Part shown: positions 45,235 to 54,612 of the stretch, piece after piece
Position numbering within the stretch: the stretch's first letter is position 1
Layout of the letters: each line of letters begins with the position of its first letter
Source: an uncultured Ruminococcus sp.
GTDB taxonomy: Bacteria > Bacillota > Clostridia > Lachnospirales > Lachnospiraceae
Reading direction: 5' to 3'
DNA length: 64,000 bases
Assembly: GCA_900544395.1 (NCBI GenBank)
Contig: UQVC01000002.1
Location: forward strand, 62,001-126,000
Position numbers and translations under genes: made by a program
Notes under the pieces: generated by a model
Told to the model about the DNA's origin: nothing
The model's input: only the letters and a program-made list of their open reading frames with translations
Database searches by the model: none

Positions 45235-47232
45235 TCATTCCAGAAATGTATCCTGCAGCTTTACTCCTGTTTCATTGAGCATCGCGATTAAAAGTCCGTA
45301 TTCAAACTCCTGGATCGGCCGCCTTTCCTCCAGAAGGATTCCCATCACACCTTTGACGTCTCTTGCATCCTGGATCGGAAGATACATGGCTTTGGCGTCA
45401 GGCAGTGTGTGCGTACATGCTCCCGCACGATGATGATTCGCCGCCACCCACTGTGCCACTGCCAGCTCCTGTCGGTTGATACAGGTTTTCAGATGCAGCA
45501 TATCCATCCCTTTTCTTGGAAACAAAAGCGGCGTATCTGACATCTGAGATCCTTCCATCGGATAAATGATCAGAGACAGATTTAAAAGCTTTCCTGCCTG
45601 CCCGGCCACCTGAGTCCACACTTCCTGTTTCGATTTACATCTTCGAAGCTTCTGACTGTTCTCGAGCAGAATCTCCGTCCGGTATGCCTTTTTGGCACTT
45701 TCTCTGCTCTGCTGTTTCAGTCTCCTTGTCAGTGTCGCTGTGAACAATCCCACCAGAAACAACATCACAAACGTAGTCGGATATCCTTTGTCATATGCCT
45801 TCAGACTGAAATATGGTTCCGTAAAGAGAAAATTAAATGCAAACACACTGATCAAAGAAGAATACAGCGCATAAATTTTCTTATTTGCAATATAAGAGGA
45901 CAGCAGAATCCCCAGAATATAAATCATGATAATGTTGGATTCCGGCAGTCTGAAAAGCCACAGCACGTAAGCTGCAAGTGTTGCAACTGCCATCACTCCT
46001 GTAATTTCAGCCAGATCCAGAAACACGTTTTTCCAGCTCGTTTTTCTGCGCCTTTGGATCTGCACCTCTCTTTTATGCGTTTCCTTCCGGATATCCGGAA
46101 TAATATAGACATCAATATTGGGCGCCATATGGGTCAGCTTCTCCATCACTTCGATCCTAGGCCTGCGCCAGATTCCCCTGTGGTTTGTTCTTCCCATGAC
46201 CACTTTAGAGACATTGCTCACGGTCGCGTATTCCGCAATCTGATACGCTGCATCCTCACCATACACCGTTACGATTTTTGCTCCCAGCGCCTTTGCCAGT
46301 TCCAGATGGCTTTTTAATGTTTGTTTCGTCTTCTCTCCCGCCTCCTGCATGGAAGGTGTTTCCACATAAAGTGCCGTAAACTGCGCATGAAAAGCATAGG
46401 AAAGTCTGGCTGCTGTACGAATCACCTTGGCGCTGGATGGCGCAGCGGAAATACATGCCAGTATATGCTCTCCTGTATGATACTCCATATTTCCCAATAC
46501 ATTTCGTTCTTCTTCTGCAATTCGATTGACCCGGTCTGCACTTCTGCGAAGTGCGATTTCTCGCAATGCCGCCAGTTTTTCTCTGCGGAAAAAATTCTGA
46601 AGCGCCCGTTCCGCCTGGATTGGTCCATATATTTTTCCCTCTTTCATTCGATCGATCAACTCTTCCGGCTCAATATCAATCACTTCTACTTGATCTGCCT
46701 GATCAAACACACTGTCCGGAATTCGTTCTCTGACTTCAATATTCGTAATATTTCCCACCAGATCATTCAAACTTTCCAAATGCTGGATATTCACCGTTGT
46801 ATATACATTGATACCAGCTCGAAGAAGCTCCTGTACATCCTGATATCGCTTTTCATTTCGACTTCCATGTACGTTTGTATGCGCCAGCTCATCCACCAGG
46901 AGTAATTGGGGTTTTCTTTGCAATGCCGCATCCAGGTTAAACTCGCGAAGCTGAATTCCCTTGTAATCCACCATAAGGGGCGGAATTACTTCCAGCCCCT
47001 CGATCATTGCCTGTGTGTCCGGACGGGCATGGGGTTCTATATATCCCGCTACCACATCCACCTGATGTTTTTTTGCTTCATGCGCAGCTTCCAGCATCGC
47101 ATATGTTTTTCCGGAACCCGCTGCATATCCAAGAAAAATCTTCAGTTTTCCTTTTGCTTTTTTCTGTTTCTCCTCTTCCTCATATTGCAGCTTTCTCAAA
47201 AGCTGCCCGGGATCAGGTCTTTTTTCGTCCAC
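45235..47232 (-). CDS. kdpD: KdpD-like sensor lacking the kinase domain
   Basis: About 665 residues. KdpD N-terminal domain with Walker A (GYAAGSGKTYAML) and Walker B (LLLVDELAHTN), USP domain (about 250-370, with FTALY of the c-di-AMP motif known from Staphylococcus KdpD), four DUF4118 membrane helices (about 405-500), and a GAF-like domain to the end. The protein stops where HisKA and HATPase should begin, with no sign of a frameshift. Starts at GTG 47232 or TTG 47235; AGGAGG overlaps the kdpC stop. It must signal through another kinase, most likely the one at 52800. Confidence 0.88.
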   Translation of the reverse strand: MDEKRPDPGQLLRKLQYEEEEKQKKAKGKLKIFLGYAAGSGKTYAMLEAAHEAKKHQVDVVAGYIEPHARPDTQAMIEGLEVIPPLMVDYKGIQLREFNLDAALQRKPQLLLVDELAHTNVHGSRNEKRYQDVQELLRAGINVYTTVNIQHLESLNDLVGNITNIEVRERIPDSVFDQADQVEVIDIEPEELIDRMKEGKIYGPIQAERALQNFFRREKLAALREIALRRSADRVNRIAEEERNVLGNMEYHTGEHILACISAAPSSAKVIRTAARLSYAFHAQFTALYVETPSMQEAGEKTKQTLKSHLELAKALGAKIVTVYGEDAAYQIAEYATVSNVSKVVMGRTNHRGIWRRPRIEVMEKLTHMAPNIDVYIIPDIRKETHKREVQIQRRRKTSWKNVFLDLAEITGVMAVATLAAYVLWLFRLPESNIIMIYILGILLSSYIANKKIYALYSSLISVFAFNFLFTEPYFSLKAYDKGYPTTFVMLFLVGLFTATLTRRLKQQSRESAKKAYRTEILLENSQKLRRCKSKQEVWTQVAGQAGKLLNLSLIIYPMEGSQMSDTPLLFPRKGMDMLHLKTCINRQELAVAQWVAANHHRAGACTHTLPDAKAMYLPIQDARDVKGVMGILLEERRPIQEFEYGLLIAMLNETGVKLQDTFLE

Positions 47233-47244
47233 CAAAGCAACCTC

Positions 47245-47886
47245 CTATTGTTCCATTGCCGCTTTAATATCCAGATTACATCCCAAAACATTCACTCGTT
47301 CTTCTCCAAACACACCCAGTGTTTTATGTTCTGTGTTATCTTTCACAATCTGCTCTACCACTTCCTCAGAAAGTCCCGAATTTTCTGCCACTGTCGGAAT
47401 CTGAACTTCTGCAGATCTTGGACTGATATGAGGATCCAGACCGGAACCGGACGCTGTTAAAAGTTCTGCCGGAACATCTTCTGGCTTCACTCCCGGATGA
47501 TCTTTTAAAAATTCATCCAAATCTTCCTGCATCCGTTTTTCTAACTCTGGATTTGAATTTCCATAGTTATACGAACCGGATGCCACACCTGCATATTCTC
47601 CGTTTTCTTTCTGTTCTTCTGTATAAGTATTGTAATTCACAGAAGAAACTCTTCCCTGAAAATAGCAATCTTCTGTAAAGTCCTGTCCGATCAAAGCCGA
47701 ACCAACGGCTTTCTTAGTATCGGTTGTCAGATTTCCTTCTTCATCGACTTTACTACCATCTGCCTTTGCTTCCATTGTCAGCTGACTGACACCTGTCAGA
47801 GCCAGCGGATAGATCAGAGAGCAAAGCACCATCATAACAAGACAGAAAACTACTGCTTTTCCAATTGTTTTTGCAACTGTTTTCAT
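47245..47886 (-). CDS. kdpC: Potassium-transporting ATPase subunit C
   Basis: 213 residues. One N-terminal membrane helix (about 10-32), then an extracellular domain with GSALIGQDF, SGSGLDPHISP and the TLGVFGEERVNVLGCNLD end. Stabilises KdpA-KdpB in the K+ pump. Slightly longer than average because of an inserted acidic segment around 95-140. Confidence 0.96.
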   Translation of the reverse strand: MKTVAKTIGKAVVFCLVMMVLCSLIYPLALTGVSQLTMEAKADGSKVDEEGNLTTDTKKAVGSALIGQDFTEDCYFQGRVSSVNYNTYTEEQKENGEYAGVASGSYNYGNSNPELEKRMQEDLDEFLKDHPGVKPEDVPAELLTASGSGLDPHISPRSAEVQIPTVAENSGLSEEVVEQIVKDNTEHKTLGVFGEERVNVLGCNLDIKAAMEQ

Positions 47887-47900
47887 ACTTCTGTTTCCTC

Positions 47901-49955
47901 CTACATTCCAATCAGTGCCAACAGCGGAGCTGCCAGTAAATCAATCAACTTAATTCCCAAAAATGGTACAATAATTCCACCCAGACCATAAACGCCCATG
48001 TTGCGAAGCAGCATTTTTTCCGCTTTCATCGGTTTGTATTTTACCCCTTTCATAGCGATTGGGATCAATGCCGGAATGATAATGGCATTGAAGATCAAAG
48101 CCGAAAGAATCGCACTGGCCGGAGTTGCCAGATGCATGATATTCAATACCTGCATCTGCGGAAGCACCATCGTAAACATGGCTGGGATGATTGCAAAATA
48201 CTTGGCAATATCATTGGCAATACTAAATGTAGTCAAAGATCCCCTCGTGATCAACAACTGTTTTCCGATTTCTACTACTTCCAGAATTTTTGTCGGATCG
48301 GAATCCAGATCCACCATGTTCGCCGCTTCTTTGGCTGCCTGGGTACCGGAATTCATAGCCAGTCCCACATCCGCCTGTGCCAGAGCCGGAGCATCATTGG
48401 TACCATCTCCGGTCATGGCAACCAGTTTGCCTTCTGCCTGTTCTTTTTTGATTGCTTCAATCTTATCTTCTGGTTTACACTCCGCAATAAATCCGTCCAC
48501 ACCGGCTTCTTTTGCAATGGTAGCTGCTGTCAACGGGTTATCCCCTGTACACATGATTGTTTTGATCCCGATTTCACGAAGTCGTGCAAATCGTTCTACC
48601 AATCCTGGTTTTACGGTATCTTTCAAATAAATAACACCTAAAATTTTATTACCTGCACATACTACAAGTGGAGTTCCGCCCAGGTTGGAAACTTCTGTCA
48701 CAATGCCTTCCAGATCTTCCGGGATTGTTCCACCTGCATTTTTTACAAACGTCTTAATTGCTTCGGAAGCACCTTTTCTGACCATTGTTCCATCTTTCAA
48801 ATTTACCCCGCTCATTTTAGACTGTGCAGTAAATTCCACAAACTCCATCTGTTCTGCTGCACTTTCATCAATCACACAGCCCATGTTTCTTCCAAGTTCT
48901 ACTGTTGATTTTCCTTCCGGAGTCGCATCCAGTAACGAACACATGACACTATAATCTGTCAAATCTTCTTTCGAAACACCTTTCACCGGATAAAATTCTG
49001 CTGCCAGACGATTTCCATATGTAATCGTTCCTGTCTTATCCAAAATCATGGTATCCACATCACCACATGCTTCTACCGCTTTTCCTGACATTGCAATCAC
49101 GTTAAATCGAGTCACTCGATCCATTCCTGCAATTCCAATTGCAGAAAGCAACCCACCAATGGTTGTCGGAATCAGGCATACCATCAACGCAATCAGCCAG
49201 GAAATCGGAATGTCCACGCCCAGATACTGTGCAAACGGATACAAAGAAACGATAACAATTAAGAAAATCAATGTCAATACGATCAATAACGTATTCAACG
49301 CGATTTCATTTGGAGATTTCTGTCTGGATGCACCTTCTACCAATGAAATCATCTTATCCAAAAATGATTTTCCCGGTTCTGCCACAATTCTAATCTTCAG
49401 CCAATCAGAAACTACCGTTGTACCACCTGTAACAGAAGAGAAATCTCCTCCTGCCTCTCTTGTTACTGGTGCGGATTCTCCTGTAATTGCAGACTCATCT
49501 ACTGATGCAACACCTTCAATAATTTCGCCATCATTGGGAATCACTTCTCCTGTTTTTACAAGTACCACATCTCCCTTTTTTAATTCGGAAGCATTGATTG
49601 TTTTCTCTTCTCCGTTATTCAGAAGCAGTCTTGCTTTTGTATCTTGTTTTGTCTTTTTCAGGGAAGCCGCCTGTGCTTTTCCTCTTCCTTCTGCAACAGA
49701 CTCTGCAAAGTTTGCAAATAATACTGTCACAAACAAAATTGCTGTTACAATTCCATTATACACGCGATATTCTGCACTGCCTCCAAACAATGTCGGAAAT
49801 ATCGTCAAAAGCAATGTGATCAGAAATCCGATATCTACAACAAACATGACCGGATTTTTTACCATATAACGCAGATCCAATTTCTGGAATGCGCCTATAA
49901 TGGATGATTTTAAAATATCCTTTGTAATAAATTTTGTCTTTTCTCTCTTCGCCAT
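47901..49955 (-). CDS. kdpB: Potassium-transporting P-type ATPase subunit B
   Basis: 684 residues. P-type ATPase with TGES actuator motif ([12 protein letters not shown]), phosphorylated aspartate in [12 protein letters not shown], and [18 protein letters not shown]. Hydrolyses ATP to drive K+ uptake through KdpA. All catalytic motifs are intact. Confidence 0.98.
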   Translation of the reverse strand: MAKREKTKFITKDILKSSIIGAFQKLDLRYMVKNPVMFVVDIGFLITLLLTIFPTLFGGSAEYRVYNGIVTAILFVTVLFANFAESVAEGRGKAQAASLKKTKQDTKARLLLNNGEEKTINASELKKGDVVLVKTGEVIPNDGEIIEGVASVDESAITGESAPVTREAGGDFSSVTGGTTVVSDWLKIRIVAEPGKSFLDKMISLVEGASRQKSPNEIALNTLLIVLTLIFLIVIVSLYPFAQYLGVDIPISWLIALMVCLIPTTIGGLLSAIGIAGMDRVTRFNVIAMSGKAVEACGDVDTMILDKTGTITYGNRLAAEFYPVKGVSKEDLTDYSVMCSLLDATPEGKSTVELGRNMGCVIDESAAEQMEFVEFTAQSKMSGVNLKDGTMVRKGASEAIKTFVKNAGGTIPEDLEGIVTEVSNLGGTPLVVCAGNKILGVIYLKDTVKPGLVERFARLREIGIKTIMCTGDNPLTAATIAKEAGVDGFIAECKPEDKIEAIKKEQAEGKLVAMTGDGTNDAPALAQADVGLAMNSGTQAAKEAANMVDLDSDPTKILEVVEIGKQLLITRGSLTTFSIANDIAKYFAIIPAMFTMVLPQMQVLNIMHLATPASAILSALIFNAIIIPALIPIAMKGVKYKPMKAEKMLLRNMGVYGLGGIIVPFLGIKLIDLLAAPLLALIGM

Positions 49956-49980
49956 GTTGATTCTCCTTTCCGCTCATTTT

Positions 49981-51711
49981 CTACTGCCATAGTGACAGAT
50001 GCTCGGCGATCGGTCCAAGTGCCAATGCCGGGAAGAACGTCAAAGCGGCAAAAATGTATACAATAAATACAAGAATAATCATAAAAGTTACATTGTCTGT
50101 TTTCAGCGAACCAATCGATTCGTTGACTTTCTTCTTCGCCAGCAGAGAACCTGCGATTGCAAGCTGTGCTACGATTGCAAGATATCTTCCAAAGAACATG
50201 GCCAGTCCGGTAGTAATATTCCAGAATACCGTATTGTCTGCCAGTCCTTCAAATCCGGAACCATTATTGGCAGCAGAAGAAGAAAATTCATACAAGACCT
50301 GACTCAGTCCGTGATATCCCGGATTTGTGATTCCTTCCAGTCCTGCCTGTGTTGCTACACCCAAAGCGGAAAATCCAAGGATCAGCAGCGGATGGATCAA
50401 AATCACAAGCGCCACCAGTTTCATCTCTTTGCCTTCAATCTTTTTATTCAGATACTCTGGTGTACGTCCTACCATCAGCCCGCAAATGAATACTGCCAGG
50501 ATTACATACATGACCATATTCATCAAACCAACGCCTTTTCCACCAAAAACACAGTTGAGCATCATGTGGAGCATTGGAACCAGACCGCCAAGCGGAGTCA
50601 GTGAATCGTGCATATTGTTAACCGTTCCGGTTGTAAAGGATGTTGTTACCGTTGTAAACAATGCAGATTGCGGGATTCCAAACCGGGTTTCTTTTCCTTC
50701 CATATTTCCGGCCTGTGCAAGTCCCAGTGAATGAGTCACCGGATTGCCTGCCATCTCAGCAGAATAGCAGATTACAAGTCCCACTACAAAAAGGATGGAC
50801 ATTGCTCCGAAAATCACTGCTGCCTGTCTTCCCATCAGCATTGGCTTGCCAAACTGTTTTGGTGCAACTGCTTTTCTCGCCGCATTTTCTTTTCTGTTGT
50901 CATGGATCATATGACCAAATGCTACAACGCAAGAGCCCGGAAGTATCATCATGGAAATCGTTTCTATTATATTAGAAATAACAGTCGGGTTCTCAAACGG
51001 TGTCGCTGAGTTTGCACCGAAGAATCCACCTCCGTTTGTTCCCAGATGCTTGATTGCTTCCAGTGCGGCTACCGGTCCAAGTGCCAGATCCTGCATCTTT
51101 CCTTCGATTGTCTGTATCGTTTCATTTGCCTGTAATGTCTGCGGCACTCCCTGACTTACCAGAAGAAGACCGATTACAAACGAAAACGGAATCAGGATTC
51201 TGGTCGTCACGCGGATCACATCTTCATAAAAGTTTCCCATCTTTCTTCCGGAAACTCCTCGGCAAAATGCCATACATGCTGCATAACCGCTGGCAGCTGA
51301 GGTAAACATCATAAAAATGATCACACACAACTGACTTCCGTAAGAAAGACCGCTTTCTCCTGCATAATGCTGCAGGTTTGTGTTTGTCATAAAACTGATG
51401 ATCGTATTGAAGGAAAGACTTGCCTCCATTCCATCAGCTCCGTTCGGATTTAAAAACAGCAAATTCTGTAATCGTAAAATCAAATAGCCGATAAATACCA
51501 TTACTGCATTTGCCAGTACTAAAGACATCGCGTACTTTTTCCAGCCCATGTCTTCTCGTTTGATTCCGCAAATTTTATATAAAAAATTGTCGATCGGATT
51601 GAACACCTTATCCGCAAATGTTTTTTGCTTTGTGGCGATGTGATACATATATTTTCCCATTGGAATGACCAGTATCAAGAAAATTGCCAGTGTGAGTATA
51701 ATCTGTAACAT
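49981..51711 (-). CDS. kdpA: Potassium-transporting ATPase subunit A
   Basis: 576 residues, about ten membrane helices, related to SKT-type K+ channels; the four selectivity regions include NTNLQHYAGESG, KHLGTNGGGFFGANSATPFENP, and SSAANNGSGFEGL. Forms the selective K+ path of the Kdp complex. Follows kdpF by 34 bases. Confidence 0.98.
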   Translation of the reverse strand: MLQIILTLAIFLILVIPMGKYMYHIATKQKTFADKVFNPIDNFLYKICGIKREDMGWKKYAMSLVLANAVMVFIGYLILRLQNLLFLNPNGADGMEASLSFNTIISFMTNTNLQHYAGESGLSYGSQLCVIIFMMFTSAASGYAACMAFCRGVSGRKMGNFYEDVIRVTTRILIPFSFVIGLLLVSQGVPQTLQANETIQTIEGKMQDLALGPVAALEAIKHLGTNGGGFFGANSATPFENPTVISNIIETISMMILPGSCVVAFGHMIHDNRKENAARKAVAPKQFGKPMLMGRQAAVIFGAMSILFVVGLVICYSAEMAGNPVTHSLGLAQAGNMEGKETRFGIPQSALFTTVTTSFTTGTVNNMHDSLTPLGGLVPMLHMMLNCVFGGKGVGLMNMVMYVILAVFICGLMVGRTPEYLNKKIEGKEMKLVALVILIHPLLILGFSALGVATQAGLEGITNPGYHGLSQVLYEFSSSAANNGSGFEGLADNTVFWNITTGLAMFFGRYLAIVAQLAIAGSLLAKKKVNESIGSLKTDNVTFMIILVFIVYIFAALTFFPALALGPIAEHLSLWQ

Positions 51712-51745
51712 CTCTCTTCCTCCTGTTGCTGTCCTTTCTCTTTTT

Positions 51746-51823
51746 TCACAATTTCTCCGGATGTATCAGCGCATACACAAGATATCCGGCAAGTAATAAA
51801 ACTAAAATTCCAAGAACGATCAT
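51746..51823 (-). CDS. kdpF: KdpF small membrane subunit
   Basis: 25-residue hydrophobic peptide, MIVLGILVLLLAGYLVYALI followed by HPEKL, the classic KdpF pattern of one helix ending in Y-A-L-x-x-P-E. It stabilises the KdpFABC complex in the membrane. AGGAGG precedes the ATG and overlaps the stop codon of the 33-codon ORF upstream. Confidence 0.88.
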   Translation of the reverse strand: MIVLGILVLLLAGYLVYALIHPEKL

Positions 51824-51835
51824 CTTTATATCCTC

Positions 51836-51937
51836 CTATTTTTCTTTTGAATTGATCAGCGATTCACAAAAATTCGCAAATAATTTTACACATCCAAAAC
51901 AAATAATTAAAATTCCTAGTGCAATTAAATCCATCAT
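51836..51937 (-). CDS. 33-residue membrane peptide heading the kdp operon
   Basis: Reads MMDLIALGILIICFGCVKLF then ANFCESLINSKEK: one hydrophobic helix with a charged tail. AAGGAGG lies upstream at good spacing and its stop (TAG) is part of the kdpF ribosome binding site, pointing to coupled translation. It is the first gene behind the kdp promoter. It may be an accessory subunit or a small regulator of the pump; no named family is assigned. Confidence 0.65.
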   Translation of the reverse strand: MMDLIALGILIICFGCVKLFANFCESLINSKEK

Positions 51938-51972
51938 ATTTTTTTCCTCCTTGCTGTTCCCTATTGTAGGAC

Positions 51973-52001
51973 ATTGCAAATAAAATCTGTGTTAAGTTCA
52001 A
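51973..52001 (-). promoter_or_regulatory. Promoter of the kdp structural operon
   Basis: TTGAAC (51996-52001), 17 bases, TGCAAT (51973-51978): a weak promoter fitting activator control. Confidence 0.6.
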
Positions 52002-52009
52002 GGAAATTT

Positions 52010-52027
52010 GTATAAAAAAAGTATAAA
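52010..52027 (-). promoter_or_regulatory. KdpE operator
   Basis: TTTATACTTTTTTTATAC on the minus strand, 9 bases above the -35. It differs at one position from the T-rich TTTATAC-TTTTTTTACAC core of the E. coli KdpE site, as remembered. Confidence 0.7.
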
Positions 52028-52049
52028 GATTTTAATAAAAAGAGACATC

Positions 52050-52093
52050 AAAAAAGAAGGACGCATCACCTGATGTGATAATCCTTCTTTTTT
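52050..52093 (-). terminator. Terminator after kdpE
   Basis: AAAAAAGAAGGA / TCCTTCTTTTTT arms with ATCAC/GTGAT inside the loop region, ending in a T-run on either strand. It lies between kdpE and the kdp operator. Confidence 0.85.
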
Positions 52094-52102
52094 GCCAGAA
52101 AC

Positions 52103-52807
52103 TCACTGTGCTACCCGCAGCATCCGATATCCAATCCCGACATGTGTCTGGATATATTTCGGCTGTGATGGGTTTTCTTCGATTTTTTTTCTGAGTGTTG
52201 CCATAAACACACGCAGAGAGGCCACATCATTATCCCATGCACTTCCCCAGACTTCTTTTGTAATATAAGTATGCGTCAACACTTTTCCAACATTTTTGGC
52301 AAGTAATGTCAATAATTTGTACTCTGTAGAAGTCATGTGTAACTCCTTCCCTTTGAGATATACGCATCCAGATACATAATCAATGCGAAGATCTCCATTG
52401 ACAAATTCTTTTTCTTCCTGAGAGGAACTGGATTCCATATACTGTAATCTCCGCAGAATCACACGCAGTCTTGCCAGCAATTCTTCCACTGAAAATGGCT
52501 TTGTCAGATAATCATCAGCTCCTGCATCCAATGCTTCTATCTTATCTCTGTCCTCGCTTCTGGCACTGATCACAATAATCGGAAGATTCGACCAGGAGCG
52601 GATTTTTTTGATCACTTCCACCCCATCCATATCTGGAAGCCCCAGATCCAGAAGCATAATATCTGGTTTCTGAGATGCTGCCTCTAAAATGGCCTGCGCT
52701 CCATTGGATGCGGTATGAAAACGATAATCCTGTGTTTCTAATGTAGTGGTAATTAGGTTTCTTACTGCTGTATCATCCTCTACAGCTAAAATCAGTGGTT
52801 TATTCAT
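52103..52807 (-). CDS. kdpE: Response regulator KdpE
   Basis: 234 residues, OmpR family. Receiver with D54 region (DIMLLDLGLPDMDGVEVI) and a winged-helix C-terminus (LTSTEYKLLTLLAKNVGKVLTH-type, YIQTHVGIGYRML). Phosphorylated KdpE activates the kdp operon under K+ limitation or osmotic stress. Overlaps the kinase gene by 8 bases, and a near-identical copy of the E. coli operator lies just downstream of its terminator. Confidence 0.95.
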   Translation of the reverse strand: MNKPLILAVEDDTAVRNLITTTLETQDYRFHTASNGAQAILEAASQKPDIMLLDLGLPDMDGVEVIKKIRSWSNLPIIVISARSEDRDKIEALDAGADDYLTKPFSVEELLARLRVILRRLQYMESSSSQEEKEFVNGDLRIDYVSGCVYLKGKELHMTSTEYKLLTLLAKNVGKVLTHTYITKEVWGSAWDNDVASLRVFMATLRKKIEENPSQPKYIQTHVGIGYRMLRVAQ

Positions 52808-54380
52808 TTAAGGTGACCTCCTCTGCCTGCAATGTAAATGTAAAAATCGTTCCATGCGGAACGTTGTCCTCTACTAAAAGCTTTCCCCCATGTGCCTGTA
52901 TAATAGATTTGCAAAGAAACAATCCCAATCCCATCCCTCTTCTGCTATCTGCAATCTGACTGTCTGCAGTATAAAACATATCAAAAATTTTTTTCTTTGC
53001 ATCATTCGCAATTCCTGGCCCATTGTCTGCAATAGAAATGGCAATCATGTTTTCCTTTTTTTCTGCATGAACTTTGATGACAGAACCTTTTGGTGTATAC
53101 TTCAACGCATTATCTACAATATTAATAATCACCTGTATAATCAATCGAGAATCCATCTTTGCCAACAACAATTCCTCCGATGGAGTAAAGATTAACTCAT
53201 ACTCCGAGTGATCCCGGCTGATGTGCTTCATCGCCTCCTCAATCACCTCATCTACCAGTTCAATTTGCAGATTCAGGTTCATCGTTCCATCTTCCAATCT
53301 TGTCACAGAAAGCAAATTTTCTACCAAATTGATCAACCACATCGAATCATCATAAATATCCTGATATAACTGTTTCTGCTTTTCTGCCCCCAAAGCCGAT
53401 GCACGATTTAGCAAAATTCCGGCATTTCCAGAAATACTGGTCAGAGGAGTCCGAAGATCGTGAGAAATCGAACGCAGAAGATTGGCACGCAATTGTTCAT
53501 TTTTTGCCTGTGCCAGTGCTTCCTCCCGTTTCCGGTTATAACACTCTTTTTCCAGTGCCATCGCACATTCTCCCAAAATCGAAAGGATTAAATTTTGTTC
53601 ATATACATCCATCTTCATTTCTTCCAGAGCAATACCGATGACTCCATATACCGTGTCTTCATTTCGGATTGCCAGATACAGACAATGTGCCTCCGGATAA
53701 ATTTCTGTTCCCGTACCTGCCCGTTTCCGATTTTCAAATACCCATTGTGCAATGGTTCTCTCCTCCGGCTGCAAATAGACTTCCTTTTCTGTAACATCAA
53801 ATTCTGCCATACAAAACTTTGGCTCCATCAATGTTCCATCTGAAGCCAGATAATAGACCACTGTTTTTCCCATCATCCGCATCAGATGTCTGGCAGTTTC
53901 TTCCATCATTTCTTCTGCATCCTTTGCTTTCTGCAGCATCTGATTGGTCTCCAGCAAAATCCGGGTACGAAGTGCCATTTGTTCTGCCCGGTGTCCTTGT
54001 CGTCTGATCTGGATTGCCAGATTACTGACGATCATGGCTGCAATAAATACAATTATAAATGTCATCGGATATCCGGACCCATAAGCCGAAAATGTAAATA
54101 CCGGCTCTGTAAACCAAAAATTAAACAACAACACACTCAGCAGGGAGGACAAAACACTCCATCCTCTGTTCACTGTAATAATTGCAATGATCAACACGCC
54201 CAAAATATACACAATAATCATGTTTTCTTCGGAAAACCCCAGTTGTTGAAACAAAAAGCAAACCACTGTTGCTGCCAGAAGAATCCCTATCATTACACAA
54301 AATCCTTTCAGAAACCGTTTCCAGTCTCCTGTCCGTTCAAATTTCATCTTTTTCTTACCGTCCTTTTCACTTCCTGTCAA
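52800..54380 (-). CDS. KdpD-like histidine kinase lacking the KdpD N-terminal and USP domains
   Basis: About 526 residues. Four DUF4118-type membrane helices (about 20-115), GAF-like domain (about 135-255), HisKA (H in LLRSISHDLRTPLTSISGNAG) and HATPase (NIVDNALKYTPKG, DNGPGI, GMGLGLFLCKSI). The membrane/GAF half is paralogous to the same region of the protein at 45235-47232. Proposed start TTG 54380, 6 bases after GAGGTG; GTG 54389 or the ATG at 54347 are alternatives. Cotranscribed with kdpE. Confidence 0.9.
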   Translation of the reverse strand: MTGSEKDGKKKMKFERTGDWKRFLKGFCVMIGILLAATVVCFLFQQLGFSEENMIIVYILGVLIIAIITVNRGWSVLSSLLSVLLFNFWFTEPVFTFSAYGSGYPMTFIIVFIAAMIVSNLAIQIRRQGHRAEQMALRTRILLETNQMLQKAKDAEEMMEETARHLMRMMGKTVVYYLASDGTLMEPKFCMAEFDVTEKEVYLQPEERTIAQWVFENRKRAGTGTEIYPEAHCLYLAIRNEDTVYGVIGIALEEMKMDVYEQNLILSILGECAMALEKECYNRKREEALAQAKNEQLRANLLRSISHDLRTPLTSISGNAGILLNRASALGAEKQKQLYQDIYDDSMWLINLVENLLSVTRLEDGTMNLNLQIELVDEVIEEAMKHISRDHSEYELIFTPSEELLLAKMDSRLIIQVIINIVDNALKYTPKGSVIKVHAEKKENMIAISIADNGPGIANDAKKKIFDMFYTADSQIADSRRGMGLGLFLCKSIIQAHGGKLLVEDNVPHGTIFTFTLQAEEVTLNE

Positions 54381-54463
54381 ATTTAACACCTCATATCTAA
54401 AGACTGCATGAAGATTTATCCTTTTGTATTAAGACTATATAAAGATTAACTCCAATACAATAT

Positions 54464-54492
54464 AGTATAAGAAATTTTCCCAACAATCGCAA
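54464..54492 (-). promoter_or_regulatory. Promoter of the kinase-kdpE operon
   Basis: TTGCGA (54487-54492), 17 bases, TATACT (54464-54469). A sequence resembling a KdpE box (TTTATATAG...TTAATAC) follows it. Confidence 0.65.
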
Positions 54493-54535
54493 CCCAATCT
54501 CTAATCCTGCTATTTCTCTTTTTTATCCAACCCTA

Positions 54536-54564
54536 TTGACTTTTCCATCAACTGTTTATATACT
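54536..54564 (+). promoter_or_regulatory. Promoter of the GntR-ABC operon
   Basis: TTGACT (54536-54541), 17 bases, TATACT (54559-54564). Confidence 0.75.
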
Positions 54565-54586
54565 GTTCATATAGATATATACAGTA
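54561..54586 (+). promoter_or_regulatory. Candidate GntR/YtrA-type operator
   Basis: TACTGT (54561-54566) and ACAGTA (54581-54586) form an inverted repeat over the -10 and start site, and TATATACTG/TATATACAG also repeat. Repression by the operon's own GntR protein is inferred. Confidence 0.5.
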
Positions 54587-54612
54587 AGACTTGCAAAAAG
54601 GAGGGCATACAC

